A stretch of DNA of 64,000 bases from an uncultured Alistipes sp. (GCF_949296715.1 NZ_CASFQD010000055.1:30846-94845); one strand, 5' to 3'. Counted from the first letter of the stretch, positions 16,868-26,689 are shown. Translations and numbers: made by a program. The notes: generated from the sequence alone by a model not told the origin.

Positions 16868-16898
16868 TTTGTTTTCCCGAAATAATCCCTTATATTTG
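16868..16898 (+). promoter_or_regulatory. Promoter of the glycerol operon
   Basis: TTTG (16868-16871), 19 bp, TATATTTG (16891-16898): an ideal Bacteroidetes sigma-A promoter. The leader to the glpA ATG at 16921 is only about 20 nt. Confidence 0.85.
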
Positions 16899-16920
16899 CG
16901 GTAAATTAACCGACCAACCT

Positions 16921-18543
16921 ATGGACAAAACGTATGATGTCATCATCATCGGCGGCGGAGCCACGGGAGCAGGCATCGCACGGGACTGCTCGCTGCGGGG
17001 CATCCGGGCGCTGCTGCTGGAGCGTTCCGACATCTCGACCGGAGCAACCGGCCGCAACCACGGACTGCTGCACAGCGGAGCACGCTACGCCGTGACGGAC
17101 CACGAATCTGCCGTGGAGTGTATCCGGGAGAACATGATTCTGCGCAGGATCGCGGCACACTGCGTGGAGGAGACCGACGGACTGTTTATCTCGCTGCCCG
17201 AAGACGGGCTGGAGTATCAGTCCGTTTTCGTTGACGCCTGCCGCAAGGCCGGCATCCGGGCAGACATCATCGACCCGGCCGAGGCGCGGAGGCTCGAGCC
17301 TTCGGTCAACCCGGCGCTCGTCGGCGCCGTGCGCGTGCCGGACGGAGCGGTCGACCCCTTCCGCCTCACCTCGTCGAACATCCTCGACGCCACGGCCCAT
17401 GGTGCCGAAATACGCACCTACACCGAAGTGCGGGAGCTCCTGCGCGAGCAGGACCGCATCGTCGGCGTCAAGGCCTACGACCACCGCGCGCACTGCGAAG
17501 TGACGTTCCGCGCGCAGGTGGTCATCAACGCCGGCGGCATCTGGGGCCACGGCATCGCCGCCAAGGCGGGCATCACGGTGAACATGCTCCCGGCCAAGGG
17601 GGCCCTGCTGATCTTCGGCCACCGCGTGAACAACCTCGTGCTGAACCGCTGCCGCAAGCCGGCCGACGCCGACATCCTGGTGCCGGGCGATACGATCTCG
17701 CTCATCGGCACCACGTCGAGCAAGATTCCCTACGACCAGATCGACAACATGGTCATCACACCCGACGAGGTGGACATCCTGCTGCGCGAAGGCGAGAAGC
17801 TCGCCCCACAGCTGGCCCAGACGCGCATCCTGCGCGCCTATGCGGGCGTGCGGCCCCTCGTGGCCTCGGACAACGATCCGAGCGGCCGCACCGTGAGCCG
17901 CGGCATCGTGCTGCTCGACCACGCGCAGCGCGACGGCCTGGAGGGCTTCATCACCATCACGGGCGGCAAGCTGATGACCTACCGTCTGATGGCCGAGTGG
18001 GCCACAGACCTCGTCTGCAAAAAACTCGGCATCGACGCCGTGTGCCGCACGGCCGAAATCCCGCTGCCCGGCTCGACCGAAAACCGCAGGGAGGTCGACC
18101 GCAAGTTGCGCAACAAGCCCCTCGCCCAGCGCCGCTCGACGATCGCGCGCCACGGCGCCCTCGCCACGAAGATCGGCGACGGAGACTCGATCCGCAACAG
18201 CCTGGTCTGCGAATGCGAGGAGGTCTCGATCGGCGAGGTGGAATATGCGCTGGAGAACCTCTCGGTGAACAACCTGGTCGACCTGCGCCGCCGCACGCGC
18301 ATCGGCATGGGCACGTGCCAGGGCGAGTTGTGCGCCTGCCGCGCCGCCGGCATCATGGGCCGCCGGAACCCGATCTGCGCCCGCAAGGCGAAGGCCGACC
18401 TGGTGCGCTTCCTGAACGAACGCTGGAAAGGCATGGAGCCCATCGCCTGGGGCGACACGCTGCGTGAGAGCGAATACACGACGTGGGTCTACGAAAGCGT
18501 ATGCGGATTAACGGACGAAACGGAAAAAACAGCTGCAAAATGA
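16921..18543 (+). CDS. glpA: Anaerobic glycerol-3-phosphate dehydrogenase subunit A
   Basis: 540 residues from ATG 16921; an in-frame extension upstream would precede the transcription start. This FAD subunit oxidises glycerol-3-phosphate to dihydroxyacetone phosphate. FAD-binding VIIIGGGATGAGIARDCSLR lies at residues 7-26, and the DAO fold continues to about 380. The C-terminal part holds the BFD-like 2Fe-2S domain with CECEE and GTCQGELC cysteines, present in GlpA but not in aerobic GlpD. It overlaps glpB by 4 bp. With GlpB and the membrane anchor GlpC it passes electrons to the menaquinone pool. Confidence 0.95.
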   Translation: MDKTYDVIIIGGGATGAGIARDCSLRGIRALLLERSDISTGATGRNHGLLHSGARYAVTDHESAVECIRENMILRRIAAHCVEETDGLFISLPEDGLEYQSVFVDACRKAGIRADIIDPAEARRLEPSVNPALVGAVRVPDGAVDPFRLTSSNILDATAHGAEIRTYTEVRELLREQDRIVGVKAYDHRAHCEVTFRAQVVINAGGIWGHGIAAKAGITVNMLPAKGALLIFGHRVNNLVLNRCRKPADADILVPGDTISLIGTTSSKIPYDQIDNMVITPDEVDILLREGEKLAPQLAQTRILRAYAGVRPLVASDNDPSGRTVSRGIVLLDHAQRDGLEGFITITGGKLMTYRLMAEWATDLVCKKLGIDAVCRTAEIPLPGSTENRREVDRKLRNKPLAQRRSTIARHGALATKIGDGDSIRNSLVCECEEVSIGEVEYALENLSVNNLVDLRRRTRIGMGTCQGELCACRAAGIMGRRNPICARKAKADLVRFLNERWKGMEPIAWGDTLRESEYTTWVYESVCGLTDETEKTAAK

Positions 18544-19805
18544 GATTCGATACTGTAATCATCGGAGGAGGGCTCTCCGGCATGGCCTGCGGCATCCGAC
18601 TGGCCGAAGCCGGACAAAAATGCGCCATCGTCTCGCAGGGACAGAGCGCCCTGCACTTTTCATCGGGATCGTTCGACCTGCTCGGCCGCCTGCCCGACGG
18701 GCAGCCCGTCACCGACCCGCTGGCGGGTATCGCCTCGCTCGAACAGAGCGATCCGGAGCACCCCTATGCCCGGATCGGCGCCGCGGCCTGCGCCGCCTAC
18801 GCCGCCGAAGCGCCCGAGCTGCTGCGCCGGGTCGGCATCCGCGTTGCGGGCGACTGCCGCCGCAACCACTGGCGCATCACTCCCATGGGCAAGGCCAAGG
18901 CCACGTGGCTGACCATCGACGGCTACCTCACGGCCGCCGAAGCAGGCAAGCTGCCCTTCCGCAAGGTCTGCATCGTCAACGTGGAGGGCTTTCTGGACTT
19001 CTATCCCGAATTCATCGCCGAAGAGTTCCGCCACCACGGCGTCGAATGCCGCTTCGGCACGATCAACCTCCCGGACCTGGAGCAGATCCGCAAGAACCCG
19101 AGCGAGATGCGCTCGGCCAACATCGCCCGCGTCTTCGACCACGACCGGAACCTCGAGGCGCTGGCCACGCGCATCCGCGAGGTGATCGGCGACTGCGAGG
19201 CGGTGATCCTGCCCGCCATCATCGGCATCACGCGCAACGACTCGCTCGAGGTGCTGCGCCGGCAGGTCGCACAGCCCGTCTACCTGCTGCCGACGCTTCC
19301 GCCGTCGATCCCCGGCATCCGGGCCCAGCAGGCGCTCCAGCACCGTTTCCGCGCCCTCGGCGGCGAATACTTCCTCGGCGACTCGGTCCTCCGGGCCGAC
19401 TTCGACGGGCCGAGCGTCAAGCGGATCTACACGGCCAACCACGGCGACATCCCCTTCGAGGCCGACCACTTCGTCCTGGCCTCGGGCAGCTTCTTCAGCC
19501 GCGGCCTCGTCGCCACGCCCGACCGGATTCTCGAACCCGTCTTCGGCGTCGACACGCAGTACGTGCCAGACCGCGCGGAGTGGTACACGCTGCGTTTCTT
19601 CGACCGGCAGAACTACCAGGCCTTCGGCGTGCGCACCGACCGCACGCTGCACGCGCTGCGGCAGGGCGCCGTCATCGAAAACCTCTATTGCGCGGGGGCA
19701 GGCCTCGCCGGATTCCATCCCGTACAGGACGGATGCGGCGCCGGCGTCTCGCTCCTCTCGGCTCTCAGTGTTGCGGACAGGATATTAAACGACAAACAGT
19801 CATGA
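18540..19805 (+). CDS. glpB: Anaerobic glycerol-3-phosphate dehydrogenase subunit B
   Basis: 421 residues from the ATG overlapping the glpA stop. The N-terminal FDTVIIGGGLSGMACGIRLAE is a dinucleotide/FMN-binding loop, and the conserved SSGSFDLLG segment follows at about residue 41. GlpB is the FMN-containing partner that forms the soluble catalytic dimer with GlpA. The C-terminal GAGLAGFHPVQDGCGAGVSL is a typical flavoprotein end. It overlaps glpC by 4 bp; order and coupling match glpABC of enterobacteria. Confidence 0.93.
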   Translation: MRFDTVIIGGGLSGMACGIRLAEAGQKCAIVSQGQSALHFSSGSFDLLGRLPDGQPVTDPLAGIASLEQSDPEHPYARIGAAACAAYAAEAPELLRRVGIRVAGDCRRNHWRITPMGKAKATWLTIDGYLTAAEAGKLPFRKVCIVNVEGFLDFYPEFIAEEFRHHGVECRFGTINLPDLEQIRKNPSEMRSANIARVFDHDRNLEALATRIREVIGDCEAVILPAIIGITRNDSLEVLRRQVAQPVYLLPTLPPSIPGIRAQQALQHRFRALGGEYFLGDSVLRADFDGPSVKRIYTANHGDIPFEADHFVLASGSFFSRGLVATPDRILEPVFGVDTQYVPDRAEWYTLRFFDRQNYQAFGVRTDRTLHALRQGAVIENLYCAGAGLAGFHPVQDGCGAGVSLLSALSVADRILNDKQS

Positions 19806-21028
19806 ACATACAGCAGAACAGCGTCAGCGAAAACAACTTCGAGCAGTGCATCAAGTGCACGATCTGCACGGTCTACTGCCCCGTGGCGGCCGCAAACCCG
19901 GACTATCCGGGGCCGAAGCAGGCGGGACCCGACGGCGAGCGTCTGCGGCTCAAGCAACCGGACTTCTACGACAACGCCCTGAAATACTGCATGAACTGCA
20001 AGCGCTGCGAGGTGGCATGCCCCTCGAACGTGCGCATCGGCGACATCATCCAGTCGGCCCGCATCAAGTACGGGCCGCAGCGCAACACCTCGCTGCGGAA
20101 CTTCGTGCTGTCGAACACCGACCTGGTGGGTTCGCTCGCCACACCGTTCGCCCCGATCGTCAACTCGGCCGTGGCGCTCAAACCCGTGCGCTACGTGATG
20201 GACAAGGTGATGGCGATCGACCACCGGCGCGTCTTCCCCAAATACGCCCACGGGACCTTCACCTCGTGGTACCGCAAGCATGCGGCCGCCGCGCAGGCCG
20301 CCTACGCGAAGCAGGTGGCCTACTTCCACGGCTGCTACGTCAACTACAACAACCCGCAGCTGGGCAAGGACCTGATCCGCATCATGAACGCCCTGGGCAA
20401 CGGCGTGCAGCTGCTCGACAAGGAGAAGTGCTGCGGCGTGGCACTCATCTCCAACGGGCTCTACAAGCAGGCGCGGCGCCAGGCCGAGACGAACCTCGCG
20501 TCGATCCGCCGGGCCGTGAGCGACCGCGGGCTGACGGTGCTGGCCACCTCGTCGACCTGCACGTTCACGCTGCGCGACGAGTATCCGCACCTGCTCGAAA
20601 TGAAGAACGACGACGTGCGCGACCGCGTCGAGCTGGCCACGCGCTACCTCTACCGGCTCATCACGGAGCAGGGCGCACGGCTCCGCTTCCGCGAGGACGC
20701 CGCCCCGCTGCGCATCGCCTACCACACGCCCTGCCACATGGAGAAGATGGGCTGGGCCTACTACTCGATCGAACTGCTGCGGATGATCCCGGGCGTGGAG
20801 GTCACCGTGCTCGACTCGCAGTGCTGCGGCATCGCCGGCACCTACGGATTCAAGAAGGAGAACTACGCCACGTCGCAGGCCGTGGGCGAAGGGCTCTTCC
20901 GGCAGATCGAAGCCTCGGGCGCCGACCTCGTGGCCACGGACTGCGAGACCTGCAAATGGCAGATCGAGATGTCCACGAGCAAGCGCTGCGAGCACCCGCT
21001 GACGATCCTCGCCTCGCGGCTGGCATGA
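19802..21028 (+). CDS. glpC: Anaerobic glycerol-3-phosphate dehydrogenase subunit C (Fe-S membrane anchor)
   Basis: 408 residues from the ATG overlapping glpB. Two 4Fe-4S motifs come first: CIKCTICTVYC (Cys16, 19, 22, 26) and CMNCKRCEVAC (about 62-72). Then follow two CCG-type heterodisulfide-reductase-like cysteine motifs (KEKCCGVAL and DSQCCGIAGTYGF). GlpC anchors GlpAB at the inner membrane and carries electrons to quinone. The glycerol kinase gene begins 50 bp downstream. Confidence 0.95.
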   Translation: MNIQQNSVSENNFEQCIKCTICTVYCPVAAANPDYPGPKQAGPDGERLRLKQPDFYDNALKYCMNCKRCEVACPSNVRIGDIIQSARIKYGPQRNTSLRNFVLSNTDLVGSLATPFAPIVNSAVALKPVRYVMDKVMAIDHRRVFPKYAHGTFTSWYRKHAAAAQAAYAKQVAYFHGCYVNYNNPQLGKDLIRIMNALGNGVQLLDKEKCCGVALISNGLYKQARRQAETNLASIRRAVSDRGLTVLATSSTCTFTLRDEYPHLLEMKNDDVRDRVELATRYLYRLITEQGARLRFREDAAPLRIAYHTPCHMEKMGWAYYSIELLRMIPGVEVTVLDSQCCGIAGTYGFKKENYATSQAVGEGLFRQIEASGADLVATDCETCKWQIEMSTSKRCEHPLTILASRLA

Positions 21029-21078
21029 ACAGACACACACAAGGAAGCAAACCTTAACAACCTAAACCTACTTGCAAC

Positions 21079-22575
21079 ATGAAACAGTACATTCTTGCGC
21101 TTGACCAGGGGACGAGCAGTTCCCGCGCGATCGTCTTCGACGAAAAGGGCACGACGTGCGCCGTAGCACAGAAGGAGTTCCGTCAAATCTTCCCCAAATC
21201 GGGCTGGGTCGAGCATGACCCTCACGAGATATGGTCGTCACAGGCTTCGGTCATCGCCGAGGCGATCACGATGATGGACATCAACGGTCTGAACCTGGCC
21301 GGCATCGGCATCACGAACCAGCGCGAAACGACCATCGTCTGGGATTCGGAGACCGAAGAGCCCGTCTACAACGCCATCGTATGGCAGGACCGCCGCACGT
21401 CGGACTACTGCGACGAACTGAAGAAGCAGGGCGTAACGGACATGATCCGCCAGAAGACCGGTCTGATCATCGACGCCTACTTCAGCGCCACGAAGATCAA
21501 GTGGATTCTGGACAACGTACCCGGAGCCCGCAAGCGCGCCGAGAAGGGCAAGCTACTCTTCGGCACGGTCGACACGTGGCTCATCTGGCGCCTGACGCGC
21601 GGCGAGGTGCACGTAACGGACGTCAGCAACGCCTCGCGCACGATGCTCTTCAACATCAATACGCTCGAGTGGGACCAGGAGCTACTCGACCTGTTCGGCA
21701 TTCCGCGTTCGATGATGCCCGAAGTCAAGTCCTCGAGTGAGATATACGGCCATACGAAGACCACGATCTTCGCCCACAAGGTGCCCATCTCGGGTATCGC
21801 CGGAGACCAGCAGGCTGCCCTCTTCGGACAGATGTGCACCGAGCCGGGCATGGTCAAGAACACCTACGGCACGGGCTGCTTCCTGCTGATGAACAGCGGC
21901 GAGAAACCCATCCTCTCGAAGAACAACCTCATCACGACCGTCGCCTGGAAGATCGGCGACAAGGTCAACTACGCCCTCGAGGGCAGCATCTTTGTCGGCG
22001 GCTCGGTCGTGCAGTGGCTGCGCGACGGGTTGAAGGTCATCAACTCCTCGTCGGAGGTCGAGACGCTGGCCTCGCAGGTGCCCGACACGAACGGCGTCTA
22101 CTTCGTACCGGCCCTGACGGGTCTGGGCGCCCCCTGGTGGGACCAGTACGCCCGCGGTACGATCATCGGCATCAGCCGCGGCACCACGACGGCGCACATC
22201 GCCCGCGCGGCGCTCGAAGGCATCGCCTACCAGACGATGGACATCACGGCGGCCATGTCGCGTGACGCCGGCATCCCGCTCAAGGAGCTGAAGGTCGACG
22301 GCGGCGCCTCGCGCAACAACCTGCTCATGCAGTTCCAGGCCGACATCCTCGGCACGCACGTCATCCGTCCGCAGGTCGTCGAGACCACGGCCATGGGTGC
22401 CGCCTACCTCGCGGGTCTGGCCGTCGGCTACTGGTCGAGCATCGACGAAATCCGCAAGCAGTGGCAGATCGACCGCGTCTTCGAGCCCACGTGGGAGGAG
22501 GAGAAGGTCCGCGAAGCCCGCGAAGGCTGGCAGGACGCCGTGAAGCGCACGTTGAGCGACTACACGAAGAAATAA
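21079..22575 (+). CDS. glpK: Glycerol kinase
   Basis: 498 residues, standard for the FGGY family. It phosphorylates glycerol to glycerol-3-phosphate, trapping it for the dehydrogenase. Motifs: [19 protein letters not shown] (phosphate loop 1), [47 protein letters not shown] and [18 protein letters not shown]. It lies between glpC and the glycerol channel gene, giving a complete uptake-to-triose pathway in one operon. Confidence 0.97.
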   Translation: MKQYILALDQGTSSSRAIVFDEKGTTCAVAQKEFRQIFPKSGWVEHDPHEIWSSQASVIAEAITMMDINGLNLAGIGITNQRETTIVWDSETEEPVYNAIVWQDRRTSDYCDELKKQGVTDMIRQKTGLIIDAYFSATKIKWILDNVPGARKRAEKGKLLFGTVDTWLIWRLTRGEVHVTDVSNASRTMLFNINTLEWDQELLDLFGIPRSMMPEVKSSSEIYGHTKTTIFAHKVPISGIAGDQQAALFGQMCTEPGMVKNTYGTGCFLLMNSGEKPILSKNNLITTVAWKIGDKVNYALEGSIFVGGSVVQWLRDGLKVINSSSEVETLASQVPDTNGVYFVPALTGLGAPWWDQYARGTIIGISRGTTTAHIARAALEGIAYQTMDITAAMSRDAGIPLKELKVDGGASRNNLLMQFQADILGTHVIRPQVVETTAMGAAYLAGLAVGYWSSIDEIRKQWQIDRVFEPTWEEEKVREAREGWQDAVKRTLSDYTKK

Positions 22576-22617
22576 CCGCGAAACCAACCGTAAGTAAAAC
22601 CTAAAACCCGTACTGAC

Positions 22618-23355
22618 ATGAATGAAGTGTTCGTAAAGTGCCTGTTCGAATTTATCGGCACGGCCATTCTGGTTCTCTTCGGCGACGGCGTCGTCGCATC
22701 GAACTGCCTGAAAAAATCCAAGGGCGAAAACGGCGGCTGGGTCGTCATCACGCTGGCGTGGGGTCTGGCCGTCATGCTCGGCGTCTTCATCGCCGGCCCC
22801 TACTCGGGCGCACACCTCAATCCGGCCGTCACGCTGGGTCTGGCTGCCGCCAAGACCTTCAGCTGGAGCCTGGTCGTTCCCTACATCATCGCACAGATGC
22901 TCGGCGGCTTCGTCGGCGCCGTGCTCGTCTACGCCTTCTACAAGGACCACTACGACGCCACGCCCGATCCCGCCGCAAAGCTGGGCACCTTCTGCACGGC
23001 TCCGGCCATCCGCAACTACGGGCGCAACCTCTTCAGCGAGATCCTCGGCACGTTCGTGCTCGTCTTCGTCATCCTCGCCCTCGCCTCGCGCGGCAACGCG
23101 CCCGAAATGGGCATGGGCGCACTCGGCGCCTTCCCCGTCTCGATGCTGATCGTCGCCCTGGGCATGTCGCTCGGCGGTACGACGGGTTACGCCATCAACC
23201 CGGCCCGCGACCTCGCACCGCGCATCGCACACGCCGTGCTCCCGATCAAGGGCAAGGGTTCGAACGACTGGGCCTATTCGTGGGTGCCGGTCGTCGGCCC
23301 GATCATCGGCGGATTCCTCGCCGCTGCACTTTACTGCGCTGTCTACTGTTTCTAA
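22618..23355 (+). CDS. glpF: Glycerol facilitator (aquaglyceroporin, MIP family)
   Basis: 245 residues with six predicted helices and two half-helices. Both NPA boxes are present: AHLNPAVTL and YAINPARDLAPR. The Asp after the second NPAR is the glycerol-type marker separating GlpF from water channels. It lets glycerol diffuse across the inner membrane, driven by phosphorylation by the kinase encoded 42 bp upstream. The next gene starts 10 bp later. Confidence 0.96.
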   Translation: MNEVFVKCLFEFIGTAILVLFGDGVVASNCLKKSKGENGGWVVITLAWGLAVMLGVFIAGPYSGAHLNPAVTLGLAAAKTFSWSLVVPYIIAQMLGGFVGAVLVYAFYKDHYDATPDPAAKLGTFCTAPAIRNYGRNLFSEILGTFVLVFVILALASRGNAPEMGMGALGAFPVSMLIVALGMSLGGTTGYAINPARDLAPRIAHAVLPIKGKGSNDWAYSWVPVVGPIIGGFLAAALYCAVYCF

Positions 23356-23365
23356 ATCCACGGCC

Positions 23366-24109
23366 ATGAAACGACTCAAATACCTGATAGCCGGAGCATG
23401 CGCCATGCTCTGCTGCGCAACCTCCTACGGACAGCAGCTCCATTTCAGCGGAACGCTCCAGAACATGCACCTGTGGCGCGGTTTGCAGGTCGCCGACGGC
23501 GGCGTCCTGGCCGCAGACCTCAATATCGGATTCCTCGACGACGGCCTCAAGGTCGGACTGTGGGGAGGCTCCGACTTCACGGGCGACTACAAGGAGTTCG
23601 ACTACTACCTCTCCTACTCGCGGGCAGGCTTCACCGTCGCCGTGTGGGACATCTTCAACTTCTCGCCCGAGCTGCCCTTCAGCAAGGACATCTTCAACTA
23701 CAACAAGTTCTCGACGACCCACTTCCTGGACTTGAGCGTCGCCTACGATTTCGACGTGAAGCTGCAGGTTCCCCTGCGGCTCTACTGGGCGACGATCTTC
23801 GCCGGGCGCGACCTGAATGCCGCGGAAGAGAACTCCTACTCGACGTTCGTCTCCGCGGAGTACAGCGTCTTCCGCGACGAGCACTGGAAGGTCGACGTGG
23901 GGCTGGGCGGCACCTTCGCCTTCAACCGCGACGATGCGGACGGGCACGCGAACTTCTACGGCCACGACGGCATCAACCAGATTTCGTTGAGGACCACCTA
24001 CAACCTCAAGCTGGGACGCTTCGACATGCCGGTCTTCGCCCACGCGATGTGGAATCCCGACACGCGGAACGGCTACCTGCAGGTGGGCATCAACCTCTTC
24101 GCCTTCTGA
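23366..24109 (+). CDS. Outer-membrane beta-barrel protein of the glycerol operon
   Basis: 247 residues with a signal peptide (about 1-22, ending TSYGQ). The mature part alternates polar and hydrophobic residues in strands separated by short turns and ends in an aromatic residue (INLFAF), as expected for a BAM-inserted barrel. No named family is certain. It follows glpF by 10 bp, ahead of a long hairpin, so it is the last gene of the glp operon. I infer a dedicated porin for glycerol or a glycerophosphodiester at the outer membrane; a structural role is also possible. Confidence 0.65.
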   Translation: MKRLKYLIAGACAMLCCATSYGQQLHFSGTLQNMHLWRGLQVADGGVLAADLNIGFLDDGLKVGLWGGSDFTGDYKEFDYYLSYSRAGFTVAVWDIFNFSPELPFSKDIFNYNKFSTTHFLDLSVAYDFDVKLQVPLRLYWATIFAGRDLNAAEENSYSTFVSAEYSVFRDEHWKVDVGLGGTFAFNRDDADGHANFYGHDGINQISLRTTYNLKLGRFDMPVFAHAMWNPDTRNGYLQVGINLFAF

Positions 24110-24146
24110 TCCGGGAACTCCGCAGCCGCCACGGCGGCACTCCGCA

Positions 24147-24179
24147 CACGGCCCTGCACCCTGAAGGTGCGGGGCCGTG
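24147..24179 (+). terminator. Long hairpin at the end of the glp operon
   Basis: CACGGCCCTGCACC (24147-24160) pairs with GGTGCGGGGCCGTG (24166-24179) over 14 bp with one G-T pair and a 5-nt loop. No T-run follows, so it may be a processing or Rho-linked 3' end rather than a classic terminator. Confidence 0.5.
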
Positions 24180-24259
24180 CCGTACACTCCGGTGCGTAGC
24201 GGCAGTGCGCAACGACGACAAATCGGCGGCCGAACGGTGCAACGTGCGAAAAGAAGCGC

Positions 24260-24267
24260 TATCTTTG
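24260..24267 (+). promoter_or_regulatory. -7 element deciding the alcohol dehydrogenase start
   Basis: TATCTTTG at 24260-24267 is a perfect -7 box. It places the transcription start near 24272, downstream of an ATG at 24269 but upstream of the ATG at 24290. The -33 region is poor. Confidence 0.55.
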
Positions 24268-24289
24268 CATGAAGAAAAACATCCGGACC

Positions 24290-25324
24290 ATGCAAGCCCT
24301 GACCTACGTCGAACGCGGACGCTTCGAGCTCCGCGAAAAGCCCCGCCCCACCCTGTCGGACCCGCGCGACGCGATCGTGCGCGTAACCCTCGGAAGCATC
24401 TGCACGAGCGACCTGCACATCCTGCACGGCAGCGTGCCGCGCGCCGTTCGGGGCATCACCGTCGGCCACGAGATGGTCGGCATCGTCGAAGAGACGGGCG
24501 AGGCGGTAACCACCGTCCGCCCGGGCGACCGCGTCACGGTCAACGTCGAGACCTTCTGCGGCGAGTGCTTCTTCTGCCGGCACGGCTACGTGAACAACTG
24601 CACCGACTCCGACGGCGGCTGGGCCCTGGGGTGCCGCATCGACGGCGGGCAGGCGGAGCTGGTGCGCGTGCCCCACGCCGACCGGGGGCTGAACCGCATT
24701 CCCGACACGGTGAGCGACGAGCAGGCCCTCTTCGTGGGCGACATTCTGGCGACGGGATTCTGGGCCGCGCGCATCTCGGAAATCTCCGAAGAGGATATCG
24801 TACTCATCCTCGGGGCCGGGCCGACGGGGCTCTGCACGCTGCTCTGCGTGCAGCTGCGCCGTCCGAAGCGCATCATCGTCTGCGAGCAGTCGCCCGAACG
24901 CCGGCGCTTCGTGCAGGAGCACTACCCCGACGTGCTGGTCACCGCACCCGAACAGTGCCGCGAATTCGTGCTGCAACACAGCGACCACGGCGGCGCCGAC
25001 CGCGTGCTGGAGGTTGCCGGAGCGGACGACACCTTCCGCATGGCGTGGGAATGCGCCCGGCCGAACGCCATCGTCACGGTCGTGGCGCTCTACGACACCC
25101 CGCAGCTGCTGCCGCTGCCGGAGATGTACGGCAAGAACCTGACCTTCAAGACCGGCGGTGTGGACGGATGCGACTGTGCCGAGATTCTCCGCCTGATCGA
25201 GGCGGGACGCATAGACACCACGCCGCTCATCACGCACCGCTTTCCGCTGCGGCGCATCGGCGAGGCTTACCGTCTCTTCGAAAGCCGCGGCGACGGCGTC
25301 ATCAAAATCGCCATCGAGTGCTGA
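24290..25324 (+). CDS. Zinc-dependent alcohol dehydrogenase (MDR superfamily)
   Basis: 344 residues if started at ATG 24290 (MQALTYVERGRFEL); an ATG at 24269 adds seven residues but lies before the predicted transcription start. Catalytic zinc ligands are visible: Cys in SICTSDLH, the GHE of TVGHEMVG, and a structural-zinc-like CGECFFC stretch with a later Cys. The Rossmann loop is LILGAGPTGLCTL (about 170). It would oxidise a secondary or short-chain alcohol with NAD(P). It follows the glycerol operon on the same strand but has its own promoter. The substrate is unknown. Confidence 0.88.
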   Translation: MQALTYVERGRFELREKPRPTLSDPRDAIVRVTLGSICTSDLHILHGSVPRAVRGITVGHEMVGIVEETGEAVTTVRPGDRVTVNVETFCGECFFCRHGYVNNCTDSDGGWALGCRIDGGQAELVRVPHADRGLNRIPDTVSDEQALFVGDILATGFWAARISEISEEDIVLILGAGPTGLCTLLCVQLRRPKRIIVCEQSPERRRFVQEHYPDVLVTAPEQCREFVLQHSDHGGADRVLEVAGADDTFRMAWECARPNAIVTVVALYDTPQLLPLPEMYGKNLTFKTGGVDGCDCAEILRLIEAGRIDTTPLITHRFPLRRIGEAYRLFESRGDGVIKIAIEC

Positions 25325-25349
25325 CACCGCGGCCGCTTCGCGGGGCCGC

Positions 25350-25382
25350 AAAAAAAGACGGGCTGTCATGCGACAGCCCGTC
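25350..25382 (-). terminator. Intrinsic terminator of the minus-strand block
   Basis: GACGGGCTGTC (25357-25367) and its perfect complement (25372-25382) with loop ATGC. Read on the minus strand it is followed by seven T (25356-25350). It ends the transcript of the exported lipoprotein gene at 25404. Confidence 0.85.
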
Positions 25383-25403
25383 CCTGTTTGCAATCTAAAG
25401 GAG

Positions 25404-26639
25404 TTACAGCGTCCAGCCGGCGGTCCAGTCGTCCGATGCGGAGACGGCACCCTTGTAGGCCGCAGTCGTGAAGAAGCTGTCGGAGAGGGTCTTTCCACCC
25501 TGAATCGTACCGACGTAGCCGTCGGTCAGCGCATTCACGTAGTCGGTCGCATTGCCGGCCGCAGCTTCGAAATCCTCGTTGGTGTAGATGCCCTCCTTCG
25601 AGTCGAGCACCGTGCTCATCGAGATGTACTCGAGCACCGAGGGGGTCTGCTGCTTCGAGAAGGAGCTTTCCGTCTCGGGGGTCTCGACCGTCAGACACTT
25701 GGGCTTGCCGGTGATGATGGCGTTGTAGAGCTCGACCTCCGTGCCGGCACGCAGCCGCACGCCGCGGTTGCCCGTCTGCGAGTTGTTGCCCACGAGCGTC
25801 ACGTTTGCCAGCACGGGGTGTGCCACGGGCGTGGCGGCGGCGTTGTTGCCGTTGTTGTCGCACTCCATCAGGCAGTCGCAGTCGTAGCCCAGCGTCGATT
25901 CGGCCTCCTGAAAGGCCACGAGGAACTGCCCCTTGCCGTTCCACCCTTCGGTCCAGTCGAACGAGTCGTCCGAGCAGCTCGTGGAGACGAGGTAGCGGAC
26001 GTTGACCGAACCGCCGAAGAACTCGAATCCGTCGTCCGAACCCTTGTAGGCCTGCAGGTACTCGACCGTCGTGCCGTTGCCCACGCCGTAGAACGAAACG
26101 CCGTTGGCCTCGTGCTCCTCGTCGAGCGCGAAGCCCGTGTACTCGAGGCGGATGTAGCGCAGCGTACCCGAGTTGTCGGCGTCGTTGTCACCGCCGTAGG
26201 GGGCGTTGCCGATCTCCGAGAGGACACCCGCACCGGCGTTCGTGTGGGCGTAGCCGCAGATGTGGATGCCGCCCCAGGCCCCTGACTCCTTCAGTTCGGA
26301 GGTCATGACGATCGGGTGTGCGGCCGTGCCCTGCGCATCGATCTTCGCACCCTGCTCGATGAGGATGTAGTCGGGAATCTCGTCGTCGACGGCGACCAGC
26401 TCGACACCCGGCTCGATGCGGAGCGTTGCCCCGGCCTTGACGTGCAGGCCGCCGCTCAAGCGGTAGCTGTTGCCTTCGGTGAGCGTTGCGTCGGAGGTGA
26501 TGTTGCCCGTGAGGGTCGTCCCGGGGGTGATGTCGCCGTTCAGGCCCGGCGTGTCGTTGCCTTCGTCGTCGTTGTTGCAGGCCGTAGCGAGGGCCATGCA
26601 GGCAGCCGCTGCCGCCAGAATCTTCCAATACGTTTTCAT
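25404..26639 (-). CDS. Exported lipoprotein, probable right-handed beta-helix
   Basis: 411 residues starting at the ATG at 26639, which gives a lipoprotein signal with ATAC (Cys21). The mature chain begins with an Asp/Asn-rich linker (NNDDEGNDTPG) and then short repeated strands with Gly/Asn turns (GGLHVKAGATLRIEPG, TTVEYLQAYKGSDDGFEFFGG), typical of a parallel beta-helix. A family name is not certain. It lies 50 bp after the TonB-dependent receptor gene at 26690 on the same strand, so it is probably its surface or periplasmic partner. Confidence 0.7.
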   Translation of the reverse strand: MKTYWKILAAAAACMALATACNNDDEGNDTPGLNGDITPGTTLTGNITSDATLTEGNSYRLSGGLHVKAGATLRIEPGVELVAVDDEIPDYILIEQGAKIDAQGTAAHPIVMTSELKESGAWGGIHICGYAHTNAGAGVLSEIGNAPYGGDNDADNSGTLRYIRLEYTGFALDEEHEANGVSFYGVGNGTTVEYLQAYKGSDDGFEFFGGSVNVRYLVSTSCSDDSFDWTEGWNGKGQFLVAFQEAESTLGYDCDCLMECDNNGNNAAATPVAHPVLANVTLVGNNSQTGNRGVRLRAGTEVELYNAIITGKPKCLTVETPETESSFSKQQTPSVLEYISMSTVLDSKEGIYTNEDFEAAAGNATDYVNALTDGYVGTIQGGKTLSDSFFTTAAYKGAVSASDDWTAGWTL

Positions 26640-26689
26640 CTTGCAATAAAAATTTGAATGGTTGTTGTCTTGTATCACTTTCCTGTCTG

